This document shows, in pieces, positions 1 to 7,569 of a DNA stretch of 64,000 bases (position 1 is the first letter of the stretch; each line of letters opens with the position of its first letter). The notes beneath the pieces were generated by a model. That model was given only the letters and a program-made list of their open reading frames with translations, was not told the origin of the DNA and ran no database searches. The position numbers and the translations under genes are program-made. Where the stretch lies: NCBI GenBank assembly GCA_016214035.1, contig JACRPF010000005.1, positions 496,001 through 560,000 on the forward strand, in the 5' to 3' direction. This stretch comes from Spirochaetota bacterium (GTDB lineage Bacteria; Spirochaetota; Brachyspiria; Brachyspirales; JACRPF01).

Positions 1-4
1 TCAT
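1..4 (-). CDS. First codon of a divergent gene running off the left edge
   Basis: Only the start is visible. Read on the minus strand, an ATG begins at position 4 and is preceded by AAGAAGG (13-19) with 8 nt spacing, and further up by a promoter at 51-78. The product cannot be judged from four bases. The geometry of start codon, ribosome site and promoter all pointing left supports a real gene divergent from the PD40 gene. Confidence 0.45.
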
Positions 5-50
5 GATGGGAGCCTTCTTATTGTTTTATCGTGCGGGAACGATTGGGCAC

Positions 51-78
51 AGTATAATCCTGTATTATTTTGCGTCAA
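51..78 (-). promoter_or_regulatory. Sigma-70-like promoter for the left-edge gene
   Basis: On the minus strand TTGACG (73-78) and TATACT (51-56) are separated by 16 nt. It points to the ATG at position 4. Its -35 box forms an inverted repeat (GTCAACC / GGTTGAC) with the -35 box of the opposite promoter, so the two units fire back to back. Confidence 0.55.
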
Positions 79-96
79 CCCCATAGATCGCCTCGG

Positions 97-125
97 TTGA
101 CATTTACACTTTTTTCTACTAATAT
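97..125 (+). promoter_or_regulatory. Sigma-70-like promoter for the PD40 gene
   Basis: TTGACA (97-102), 17 nt, TAATAT (120-125): close to consensus in sequence and spacing. Predicted start of transcription is about 132, giving a leader of roughly 26 nt to the ATG at 158. It probably also drives the peptidase gene 31 bp downstream of the first gene. Confidence 0.7.
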
Positions 126-157
126 GAATATATCATGCGGGATAACGGCGGGCAGAC

Positions 158-1285
158 ATGCGTTTTGCGATATTTTTGACATTTCTCAGTGTTGTCTCAC
201 TGTTCGGACAGCTTGAAACATTCGGACCGAATATCAACACTCCCTACGACGAGCTTGCTCCCGTCATCTCGCCCGACGGCCTTACGCTTTATTTCGTCCG
301 GCAGAACCATCCTGAAAACAAGCTTGAAGGCAAACGGACGCTCGCCATCTGGATGAGCGAACTCGACGACAAAGGGGTTCCGAAACTGGCGCGGCGTATG
401 AGCGAGCCGTTCAACAATACGGTGTTCAACAGTCTGTTCAGCGTCACGCCGGAAGGTTCTGTCCTCATCCTCGGCGCGTATGATAAAGGCGTGTATCAGG
501 GATCGGGATTCTCCATCATTCCGCGTACACCCGAAGGCGGCTGGGGCGTGCCGCAGAAAATCGTCATTCAGGGGTATGATACGCTTGAAAAGAACCGCGA
601 TCCGAACCAGGAAACCAGCCAGATGCAGCGAAGCGCCTATCTCGCCAATGACGAAAAGACGCTGTTTTTTTCCGCGTCAAGCGGCAGCGATGAGAATGAC
701 AGCGACATCTATGTAACGCTTCTCTCCAACGGTGTGTGGACGAAACCGCTCAATCTCGGTACGCCGTTCAACTCCGAGGGAAACGAGATTACCCCGTTCC
801 TCGCATCCGACGGCGAGACGATGTATTTCTCAAGCGACCGCAAAGGCAATCACGACATCTATATTTCACGCAGGCTCGGTTCAAGCTGGACACGCTGGTC
901 GCAGCCGGTGGCGCTTCCGGCGCCGATAAATTCAAGCGCGTGGGAGGCGTATTTTTCTATTGATGCGCGCGGTGAGTACGCCTATGTCGTATCATACCAG
1001 AACCCGGCGAACAAGGCCGATATCGTACGCGTGAAAATGCGCGAGGAATACCGGCCGAAACCGGTGGTACTGAAGAAGAAAAAAGAGGAAGCGCCGCCGC
1101 CCCCTCCTCCGCCACCGCCCAAGGTAAAACCGGCCTTCGTGTTCACCGATGAACTCAAGGAGACGTTCTCCGAACTCATGCGCAAGGCGCGCGGTGCCAA
1201 TACGAACGTGAGCGATATCAATAAGAAAACGGAAAAATACAAGATTCCTTCCGGCATCGACAAGGAATTTCCGGAAAAGAAATAG
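158..1285 (+). CDS. Secreted PD40 (WD40-like) beta-propeller protein
   Basis: 375 residues. A short N-terminal hydrophobic segment (MRFAIFLTFLSVVSLFGQ) looks like a signal peptide. The body carries repeats of the PD40 type (PVISPDGLTLYF near residue 37, TPFLASDGETMYFSSDRKG near 211, SIDARGEYAYVV near 268), the pattern of periplasmic TolB-like propellers. A run of nine prolines after a KKKKEE stretch (about residues 308-323) forms a linker to a charged 50-residue C-terminus with no OmpA domain, although OmpA is a common partner. The role is probably periplasmic or outer-membrane protein interaction; ligand unknown. It shares a transcription unit with the downstream peptidase. Confidence 0.8.
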   Translation: MRFAIFLTFLSVVSLFGQLETFGPNINTPYDELAPVISPDGLTLYFVRQNHPENKLEGKRTLAIWMSELDDKGVPKLARRMSEPFNNTVFNSLFSVTPEGSVLILGAYDKGVYQGSGFSIIPRTPEGGWGVPQKIVIQGYDTLEKNRDPNQETSQMQRSAYLANDEKTLFFSASSGSDENDSDIYVTLLSNGVWTKPLNLGTPFNSEGNEITPFLASDGETMYFSSDRKGNHDIYISRRLGSSWTRWSQPVALPAPINSSAWEAYFSIDARGEYAYVVSYQNPANKADIVRVKMREEYRPKPVVLKKKKEEAPPPPPPPPPKVKPAFVFTDELKETFSELMRKARGANTNVSDINKKTEKYKIPSGIDKEFPEKK

Positions 1286-1316
1286 GCGATTTCCTTACTC
1301 TATCCAAAAGGCCCGT

Positions 1317-2411
1317 ATGAAACACTCCATGACAAACGTTCCTGACTACGCGCAGCGCATTGTGTCCGTATCCGGCGATGATATCGTGCTTGTCGTAAAG
1401 ATGGAACATATTTTTTATCTCACCGGTTTCCGCGGCACCGCGGGGATGCTGCTCCTCATGCGCGGCACGGCGTTCCTTTTTGTAGACGCGCGATATGCGG
1501 AACACGCCGAGCGTAACGTCAGCTCCGTGACAACGGTACGTGTTTCCGGCCAGTATTTCGACGCTGTCGTAACGTTTCTCAAAGAGCACGAGGTAAAGGA
1601 CGTTACAGTTGACGAGGACGGCGTACTGCTAGCCGATTATACACGGCTTACCGCACTGTGCGATGAGGCCGGTATTCGCGTGACGGCGGGACAGAGTGTC
1701 ATTGCGGACGCGCGCGTGCTTAAGGATAAGTATGAACTGACGCTGATGAAAGACACGCTCAGGGTAACCGAGATAGCGCTGACGAAGACGATTGGTTTTA
1801 TCAAGGAAGGAATGACCGAAAAGGAACTTGCCGCCGAGGTGGATTACCGGCTCAGACGTGAAGGCGGCGACCAGAGCTCGTTTGAAACCATTGCGCTTTT
1901 CGGCGCGAGGTCGTCGATGCCGCACGGGTGTCCGTCGGATGTGAAACTGGTCCACGGCGACATCATTCTCATCGACTGCGGGATGCGGCGCAGCGGCTAC
2001 TGTTCCGATATCACGCGTACGTTTTTTTTCGGAAAAGGAAAAGATTTCCAGCGCATGTCCCGCGTGTACGATGCGGTACGTGAAGCCCAGAATGAAGGAA
2101 TTGCCAGGGCCGCAACCGGTGTGCGCGGCGCCGATGTGGACCGCGCGGCACGCGACGTGATGCGCGCGCATAAGCTGAATGATTATTTCACCCACGGGCT
2201 CGGTCACGGCGTGGGCATCGAGATACATGAACGGCCGTATGTCTCGGAAAAAAAAGGCGATGAAATACTGCCGGGGGGCACGGTCATCACCATCGAACCG
2301 GGCGCATATATTCCCGAGGTCGGCGGTATACGCATCGAGAATATGGTGATTGTCACGAAGTCCGGCGGGGCATCGATCAATATCACGCCGACGGATATGA
2401 TTGTCCTTTAG
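1317..2411 (+). CDS. M24 family Xaa-Pro aminopeptidase/dipeptidase
   Basis: 364 residues, normal for short Xaa-Pro peptidases. It has an N-terminal creatinase-like domain (about 1-135) and a C-terminal pita-bread domain. All five dinuclear metal ligands are in place: D220 and D231 (IDCG...SDITR), H297 in HGLGHGVG, E327 in TIEPGAY, E341 in GIRIEN. It is expected to remove N-terminal residues before proline, or split X-Pro dipeptides, in the cytoplasm. AAAAGG lies 5 nt before the 1317 ATG and supports that start. The gene follows the PD40 gene by 31 bp, probably co-transcribed, and converges with the DUF115 gene 12 bp downstream. Confidence 0.92.
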   Translation: MKHSMTNVPDYAQRIVSVSGDDIVLVVKMEHIFYLTGFRGTAGMLLLMRGTAFLFVDARYAEHAERNVSSVTTVRVSGQYFDAVVTFLKEHEVKDVTVDEDGVLLADYTRLTALCDEAGIRVTAGQSVIADARVLKDKYELTLMKDTLRVTEIALTKTIGFIKEGMTEKELAAEVDYRLRREGGDQSSFETIALFGARSSMPHGCPSDVKLVHGDIILIDCGMRRSGYCSDITRTFFFGKGKDFQRMSRVYDAVREAQNEGIARAATGVRGADVDRAARDVMRAHKLNDYFTHGLGHGVGIEIHERPYVSEKKGDEILPGGTVITIEPGAYIPEVGGIRIENMVIVTKSGGASINITPTDMIVL

Positions 2412-2423
2412 AAGTATGATTTC

Positions 2424-4055
2424 TTACGCGGCGCCGAGCGATGCCATAACGCCGCACAACTCGTTATAAAGACGCCCCGCATTCTCAGCGGTGCGATTTG
2501 CGAGATAGCGTTTCATGTAGAACGGGACGGATTCCCATGCAAGTTCCAAACCTGTGAGCGCATCGGCATCCCGTTTATGTACGGCATCCATGATGTGCCC
2601 GCATTCGTCAAAGAGCCTCTGTTGCGCGATAATCTCCGGCACATGCATCGGAGATGGTTTTGTAACCGGCGGCAGCGGCGAACGGTCTCGCAGTGTTACG
2701 CCGGCGATACGTGCCGACGTGCTGTTCATGGTGAGCACCGGCACGGTCATATCAGCAACGAGCATTTCCATCTGACTGCGATACGCTTCGAGCGTCGCAC
2801 TTGTTGTCACGGGTTTTCCATCGTAATCGATTGCGGCGATGCGGTCGCCCTGTCTCCGTAAGTTGCGTGCGGTGAGCGGCGCGAGTTTATACGATGAGAC
2901 ATAATCGATCCGGTGCGATGCGCTTGCGGCGCTGTGCGTCTTTTCATCCTGAAAGCAGAAATCCGCGGCGGCGAGTATGATGCATGACGGGTGCAGGCTT
3001 GCGCCGGCTCGTACCGCCGACGAGAGCACGCTGCCCTCCATCGGGTATTCGGGTGTCTCCGGATAACAGAGGCGCTCCGCATGCATGCCGTGGGAAAAGT
3101 AATAGACGGGCCCGTTGTGCGCGATGGCCGGACCATAGGCGGTGTGCGTCGTGATGAGCGGTATGCCGGATTCATAACATGCGGTCAGATGCGAGGTGGC
3201 GTAGAATCCGCCGTCGGTGGAGATGACGGCATCCGGACGTATCCCCGCATGGAGCAGCGTCGCCGATGATGTCGCCGCAGCGAGCAGAAAAGCCCCCGAC
3301 GCTATCGTCCTCAGTTCTTCGATTACACGGTCTATCGATGGTCCGCCGCCGACGATGACAAGCGGCATGGTGCCGTTGAGGATTCCGCTGTATGCGGAGA
3401 ACGATGCGCCGCGGTTCCTTTTGAGATTATAGCCGATATTCGCCATCCAGCGCGGTGCGAAATAGTAAAACGTGGTCATCGACATGAATTTCCGCTCGAG
3501 AAATCCACTGAGTGCGCTGTCCAGTCCGCGAAAATATGCTTCGTCATAGAAACGGGCGCGTTGATTGGGGATGATCACCGTGGTGTCGGCGCAGTAGTCG
3601 GGAATATGCGCATCGCAGTGGTCAACGCAGCGTACAATGGATTCGCCGATAAGGAATACCGCGCGGTCGAGCCACGGGAACACCGCCGCCGACAGTACTG
3701 CCGCCGCGAGTTCTGCGGATTGTTCGATGATGATGATGCTCCTGCACTGCGGATATGCCGCGATCAAAGCATCGACCAGATGCAGTCCGCCCATGCCCGA
3801 AAAAACGGCATGCGTAATCGCGGTGCGGTTTGCGCAGCACGCATCGATACGTACACGCGCTTCCCTGAGCGGATCATACTGCGATACCAATGGACGTTTC
3901 CCGAATGAGACAAATACGGCGCCGTTGCAGAGCTTCGCCGAGAATACACTGCCGGATGTGCCGATGGATGCTGCTGCACCACGAACGACGTTGATCGCGT
4001 TCAGATTGCGTTGATTCTTTTTGAGGGCGGAGAGGTTCGTCTCAAGCGATGTCAT
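2424..4055 (-). CDS. DUF115 / MptE-like (Maf-type) protein
   Basis: 543 residues. The central region (VIVGGGPSID, then HAGIRPDAVISTDGG, then GSVLSSAVRAGASLHPSCII and a D-rich FCFQDEKTH segment) matches the 6-hydroxymethylpterin-diphosphokinase MptE-like domain (MAF_flag10, PF01973). Spirochaetes carry many such proteins; in other bacteria Maf proteins of this group transfer nonulosonic acid to flagellin. Its substrate here is unknown: no flagellin or sugar biosynthesis gene is adjacent. The start overlaps the stop of the preceding basic-tail gene by ATGA, so translation is likely coupled. It is the last gene of the minus-strand operon driven from 7399-7427. Confidence 0.75.
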   Translation of the reverse strand: MTSLETNLSALKKNQRNLNAINVVRGAAASIGTSGSVFSAKLCNGAVFVSFGKRPLVSQYDPLREARVRIDACCANRTAITHAVFSGMGGLHLVDALIAAYPQCRSIIIIEQSAELAAAVLSAAVFPWLDRAVFLIGESIVRCVDHCDAHIPDYCADTTVIIPNQRARFYDEAYFRGLDSALSGFLERKFMSMTTFYYFAPRWMANIGYNLKRNRGASFSAYSGILNGTMPLVIVGGGPSIDRVIEELRTIASGAFLLAAATSSATLLHAGIRPDAVISTDGGFYATSHLTACYESGIPLITTHTAYGPAIAHNGPVYYFSHGMHAERLCYPETPEYPMEGSVLSSAVRAGASLHPSCIILAAADFCFQDEKTHSAASASHRIDYVSSYKLAPLTARNLRRQGDRIAAIDYDGKPVTTSATLEAYRSQMEMLVADMTVPVLTMNSTSARIAGVTLRDRSPLPPVTKPSPMHVPEIIAQQRLFDECGHIMDAVHKRDADALTGLELAWESVPFYMKRYLANRTAENAGRLYNELCGVMASLGAA

Positions 4056-5497
4056 GCGGGAGGAGCGGCCGGCGGCAGTACTGTCTTTGTGCGTTTTCGC
4101 GGCGATACGCGTTTTACCTTTTTTTTCCCGGCAGCACGTTTGCTTTTTGCCTTTTTTGAACTTCGTTTTTTAACGATCTTCGCGGATTTTGCTTTTCCTG
4201 CCCGAAGCTTTTTGCGGCCCTTTGATTTTTTGGTCTTCTTTACGGCGCGTTTCTTTCTGCGTATGACGGCCTTTTTTTTCAATGCCGGGCGGCCTGCCCT
4301 TTTTTTACGTCGTTTTGCATACTTCCGTTTTTTGTTTTTCGCGGTTGCGCGTTTCTTTCTGCGCGGTTTTTTCTTCGGCACGGCTTTTTTACGGCGCTTC
4401 GGCTTCGGGAAATGCGAATAGATGGCTGACAGACAGCGCTGTATGCGGATGAGCGCCGCTTTCACCGGTTCGGGAAGCGCATCGGCCTTTACTTTGAGTT
4501 CAAATACGAGGAGTGCGCCGACGAGCCGTCCGTCAACAACAACGGGGATGAACCAGAACGTCCGTTCAGTCATCGTGCGTGAGCCTTTCTTGACCACATA
4601 CGTGAAGGGAAGCGGCGACGTGTGCTTCGGATTCACCGATTTGAAATTGCCGAACAGCTTCAGGTTGAAGCCCTGCGGTATGGCGGCTGTTGTGCTGTCG
4701 AAGGGAACGAGCTTGCCGTTTCCGTTGCGCCTGAGGAGCACATATCGTTTTATGCCCGCGGCGGATGCGGTCTGGCTGAACGCCCGCGCAATCGACGCAT
4801 CACCTTCGTATCCGGCAAGCAGCAGGCGTTCGTAATGCTCGGCACGTGAAGCGCGTATCGCGCTTTCCGGCGTCTTTTTTTCCGCGTCCAGCATGAGACC
4901 GGCGAGTGCGGCGACAAATGACAGCCTGAGCAGGTCCTCGTCATCGTACGGTTCGCCGTTTGTTTTTTTGCCGGTATAGATTATCGCCTGGACGGCGTGC
5001 GAGACAAGTACATAGGTGATGCGGCTGCCGTCGTGACGGGCGAGTTCCTCTGCGGATGCGCCCGGCAGACAGTCTGCATAGCGTTTTGTATATCGTTTAT
5101 CCCAGATGGAGAATGATTTCGCGATTTCACCGGGCAGTTCGGCAACTGTGTCCTTCTCCGATTTGCCGGCATCGCCGATGATGAATTTTCCGTTGCGGAG
5201 AATGTACATGCATACAGGTGACGCGGTGATGATTGCGGAAATGAAATGGAGCACCATGCGTTCGATGTCTTTCAGCGAGGGACGTTCGCGTGCCGCGTCC
5301 ACCGACGTCATGAAGGTACGGTATTCGTCAAGGATCTTTTTCTGACGGTTAAGATCGCCGATGCTGTCGCGCAGAAGCGATCCGATGAGCCATTCCTCGT
5401 GTGAGAACGGATTCCTGAAATCGTTTGATTGTAATTCGCCGATGACCGCGGATTTCCGCTCGTTCAGATAGGCATCCGCTTTCGCACGTAAACCCAT
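4052..5497 (-). CDS. GAF-like protein with a histone-H1-like basic tail
   Basis: 481 residues. The N-terminal 360 residues are soluble; two stretches, about 65-200 (ASPVCMYILRNGKFIIGD...EDLLRLSFVAALAGLMLD) and 215-350, look like GAF-type sensor folds, though no ligand residues can be named. From about residue 365 to 481 (roughly 4055-4405) the sequence is low complexity and extremely basic: I count 63 Lys+Arg in 117 residues, as KKK/RRKK/KRRKK blocks with Ala and Pro, resembling the C-terminal tail of histone H1 or bacterial Hc1/AlgR3-like proteins. It could bind nucleic acid or the acidic protein encoded 3 bp upstream. It overlaps the DUF115 start by 4 bp. Confidence 0.7.
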   Translation of the reverse strand: MGLRAKADAYLNERKSAVIGELQSNDFRNPFSHEEWLIGSLLRDSIGDLNRQKKILDEYRTFMTSVDAARERPSLKDIERMVLHFISAIITASPVCMYILRNGKFIIGDAGKSEKDTVAELPGEIAKSFSIWDKRYTKRYADCLPGASAEELARHDGSRITYVLVSHAVQAIIYTGKKTNGEPYDDEDLLRLSFVAALAGLMLDAEKKTPESAIRASRAEHYERLLLAGYEGDASIARAFSQTASAAGIKRYVLLRRNGNGKLVPFDSTTAAIPQGFNLKLFGNFKSVNPKHTSPLPFTYVVKKGSRTMTERTFWFIPVVVDGRLVGALLVFELKVKADALPEPVKAALIRIQRCLSAIYSHFPKPKRRKKAVPKKKPRRKKRATAKNKKRKYAKRRKKRAGRPALKKKAVIRRKKRAVKKTKKSKGRKKLRAGKAKSAKIVKKRSSKKAKSKRAAGKKKVKRVSPRKRTKTVLPPAAPPA

Positions 5498-5500
5498 ACG

Positions 5501-7006
5501 TTATACCCCGAATTTTTTGAGCAGCGATGTGTAAAGGTCGTAGAATTTCGATTCGGCAAACGTCCTGATCTTTTCCTCGGGGAGGTTCGCAAGCAGATCG
5601 TCAAAATAGACGAGGAGGTCTTTGAGCTGCGGATCGTCCTCGGCGGCTTTGCGCATGGCGGGTGTCACCTGCGGACGGCTGACGTTCTCTTTTTCGAATT
5701 CCTTCACCGCTCCCTGCAGATCGTCCTCGGAGAGCGTGCCGTCAAAGTCCGCCTTTTTCTTTTTCGCGGGCTTTTCTCCCGGTTCGACGGGGATCACCGG
5801 TACTTCATCAGCGATGACCGGTGTGATGTCGGGCAGTATTTCAGGCTCTTCTGAAAGCGCGGGTTTCTCGTCCACCTCCGCTTCCGGAGCCTCGATGACC
5901 GGGATCTCGTCTTCAGGGACCTCTATGCCGCTTTCTTTCATGATCTCTTTTTCGAAACTGAGCGATTCCAGTACGTTCGCCGAAGATTTCGCTTCCCGCT
6001 GCAGCTGCGCGATGTCGCCGATATCAAGCGGATCGCCAAGGTCCATCGGTGCTTCGTCCCGCCCGGCCGCCGGTTTTTCTTCATCAACTTCCTCTACGAG
6101 ATCTTCTTCCGGCTCATCGGTGAGCTTGATGTCGTCGGGTATGGGCGGCAGTTCATCGTCGGCGGCGGAAATATTCTCCATAACATCATCGGGTTCGGGG
6201 ATTTCCATTTCCTGCATTTTTTTCGTCAGGTCGTCGATGTCGTCCTTAATCGACGCTTCGTCAATATCTATGTCGAGGTCGGGAGTGATGGCAACAGGTT
6301 CGGGCTCACTTGCACGCTCGGTGGCGGCTTCTGCTTCGTCTTCAAGTATTTCGTTGAGCTCTTCACCGGAGAGCGCGATCACATCGTCCTCATCGGACAA
6401 CTTGAAAATATCGCCGTCATTTCCTGCGGCGCCGGACTCATCGGATTCGGCTCTATCGGACGGAACGGTGTCTTCAAGCGCTTCGTCACGCTCTGCGGCT
6501 GCATCGCCGGCTTCATCGCTCACATCGGCTAGTATGTTCTCAAGCTCGCCGTCGGAAAGCGATATAGTCTCGTCCTCTTCTTCTTTGAAAAAACCTTCAG
6601 CGGCGGGCGCGGTTGTGTCTTCAGCAGTATCGTCCGTTGTTTTGTCCGCTGTTTCGGCCAGGTCGCTCATGTCGGGTATGCTGTCAAGGTCTATGGAAAC
6701 ATCTTTGATATCATCAAGCGTGATCGTCTCGTCTTCGGCTGTCGTATCGCCGAGCATGCCGCCGGCGGATGCAGCGCTGACGTCTGCCGCGGCCGGTTCA
6801 CCGTCGTCGAGTTCGACCGCCGGTGAAGATTCAATGTCGTCGACCGTCGGCGCGAGCGTATGCTCTTCAGCCGCGGGTGCTTCTATGGTCTCTAAAGCAA
6901 TCTCGCTGTCACCGAGGATATTATCGAGCTCGGTTTCCGACAGTGAGATCTCATCGGTGTCATCGGATTCTTTGAAAAACCCTTCTTTTTCCTGTTCGCT
7001 CGCCAT
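5501..7006 (-). CDS. Very acidic repeat protein with spirochaete-type C-terminus
   Basis: 501 residues from the ATG at 7006; an upstream in-frame start (7048) is rejected because GAGAGG sits 5 nt before 7006. Most of the chain is Asp/Glu-rich and probably disordered. A short motif recurs three times: FFKESDDTDEISLSETELDN (near residue 10), FFKEEEDETISLSDGELENI (near 137) and IFKLSDEDDVIALSGEELNE (near 198). The last ~60 residues form a helical module (LKDLLVYFDDLLANLPEEKI, then RTFAESKFYDLYTSLLKKFG) that I recall at the end of many spirochaetal proteins. No enzyme motif is seen. It is tightly packed between the SLBB gene (25 bp) and the basic-tail gene (3 bp). Confidence 0.75.
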   Translation of the reverse strand: MASEQEKEGFFKESDDTDEISLSETELDNILGDSEIALETIEAPAAEEHTLAPTVDDIESSPAVELDDGEPAAADVSAASAGGMLGDTTAEDETITLDDIKDVSIDLDSIPDMSDLAETADKTTDDTAEDTTAPAAEGFFKEEEDETISLSDGELENILADVSDEAGDAAAERDEALEDTVPSDRAESDESGAAGNDGDIFKLSDEDDVIALSGEELNEILEDEAEAATERASEPEPVAITPDLDIDIDEASIKDDIDDLTKKMQEMEIPEPDDVMENISAADDELPPIPDDIKLTDEPEEDLVEEVDEEKPAAGRDEAPMDLGDPLDIGDIAQLQREAKSSANVLESLSFEKEIMKESGIEVPEDEIPVIEAPEAEVDEKPALSEEPEILPDITPVIADEVPVIPVEPGEKPAKKKKADFDGTLSEDDLQGAVKEFEKENVSRPQVTPAMRKAAEDDPQLKDLLVYFDDLLANLPEEKIRTFAESKFYDLYTSLLKKFGV

Positions 7007-7031
7007 TGTTTCCTCTCGGTGCTCTCCGCGA

Positions 7032-7349
7032 TTATTCTCGCGTTTCATACCCTGTCTTTTCCCATGACAGGCGATGCGGTATCATGATCGACTGATCCGC
7101 GGTAACCGGTGCGTTCAGATCGAAATCACGGGGAAGAAATCCCGCCGTGATGATGCCGCCGCATTGGGAGAAGACGTCTTTCCAGGTGCTCTGTGCCGGC
7201 AACCGGTATTCACCCGGGAACCGGACAGCGCCGTTTACGCGTACCGTCACCATGGCAACGGGGACACTGCGGTGCAGCGCGTCGGCGTTGAGGAATTTAA
7301 TGACAATTCCCGCCGCGAGAAAGACCAATGCGCAGCACCAAAACGCCAT
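7032..7349 (-). CDS. Membrane-anchored SLBB-like protein
   Basis: 105 residues from ATG 7349. One N-terminal membrane helix (MAFWCCALVFLAAGIVIKF) is followed by a single soluble-ligand-binding beta-grasp (SLBB-like) domain: VTVRVNGAVRFPGEYRLPA, then FDLNAPVTADQSIMIP. Such domains occur in polysaccharide export proteins and ComEA. Upstream in-frame starts at 7400 (ATG) and 7427 (TTG) are unlikely because they lie inside the -10 and -35 boxes of the only visible promoter. The ribosome site at 7349 is poor (GGAG almost abuts the ATG). First gene of a four-gene minus-strand operon. Confidence 0.6.
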   Translation of the reverse strand: MAFWCCALVFLAAGIVIKFLNADALHRSVPVAMVTVRVNGAVRFPGEYRLPAQSTWKDVFSQCGGIITAGFLPRDFDLNAPVTADQSIMIPHRLSWEKTGYETRE

Positions 7350-7398
7350 CTCCGTTTTAATTATCGGCTCCTCAGCGCGAATCGTTGATACAAAAATC

Positions 7399-7427
7399 AT
7401 TATATGCAGGAATATGGTGAAAGTCAA
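7399..7427 (-). promoter_or_regulatory. Promoter of the SLBB/acidic/basic-tail/DUF115 operon
   Basis: On the minus strand TTGACT (7422-7427), 17 nt, TATAAT (7399-7404), near-consensus. Predicted transcription start is near 7392. This places the ATG at 7400 upstream of the transcript and favours the start at 7349. Confidence 0.7.
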
Positions 7428-7516
7428 GCGAGCGGGATTAACGGCTGAAAAATGTCAAAAAATGCGAATCAAACCGTATATGACGCCATTTCGGAGAATT
7501 CCGCGTTCATGCGACT

Positions 7517-7544
7517 TTGCGTATTCCTTTTGGTGCTATATAAT
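7517..7544 (+). promoter_or_regulatory. Promoter of the A2M/pbpC/glycosidase operon
   Basis: TTGCGT (7517-7522), 16 nt, TATAAT (7539-7544). The -10 is perfect, the -35 moderate. It is divergent from the 7399-7427 promoter and sits 25 nt ahead of the ribosome site of the A2M gene. Confidence 0.5.
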
Positions 7545-7569
7545 GAAGACAGTATATTGGAGGTCGTTT

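Noticed and set aside
982-1263. Minus-strand frame with Gly and Phe runs
   Set aside because: Antisense of the proline run and lysine run of the PD40 gene; no start signals.
4011-4421. Plus-strand Phe/Arg-rich open frame
   Set aside because: Mirror image of the Lys/Arg-rich tail on the minus strand; AAA/AAG codons read as TTT/CTT.
5622-7067. Long plus-strand Ser-rich open frame (481 codons)
   Set aside because: It is the antisense of the Asp/Glu-rich gene; acidic codons on one strand read as serine codons on the other. It has no ribosome site or family.
7147-7569. N-terminal extension of the A2M frame to 7147
   Set aside because: It crosses both divergent promoters and the SLBB gene, while the ATG at 7570 has a strong GGAGG site and begins a membrane helix.
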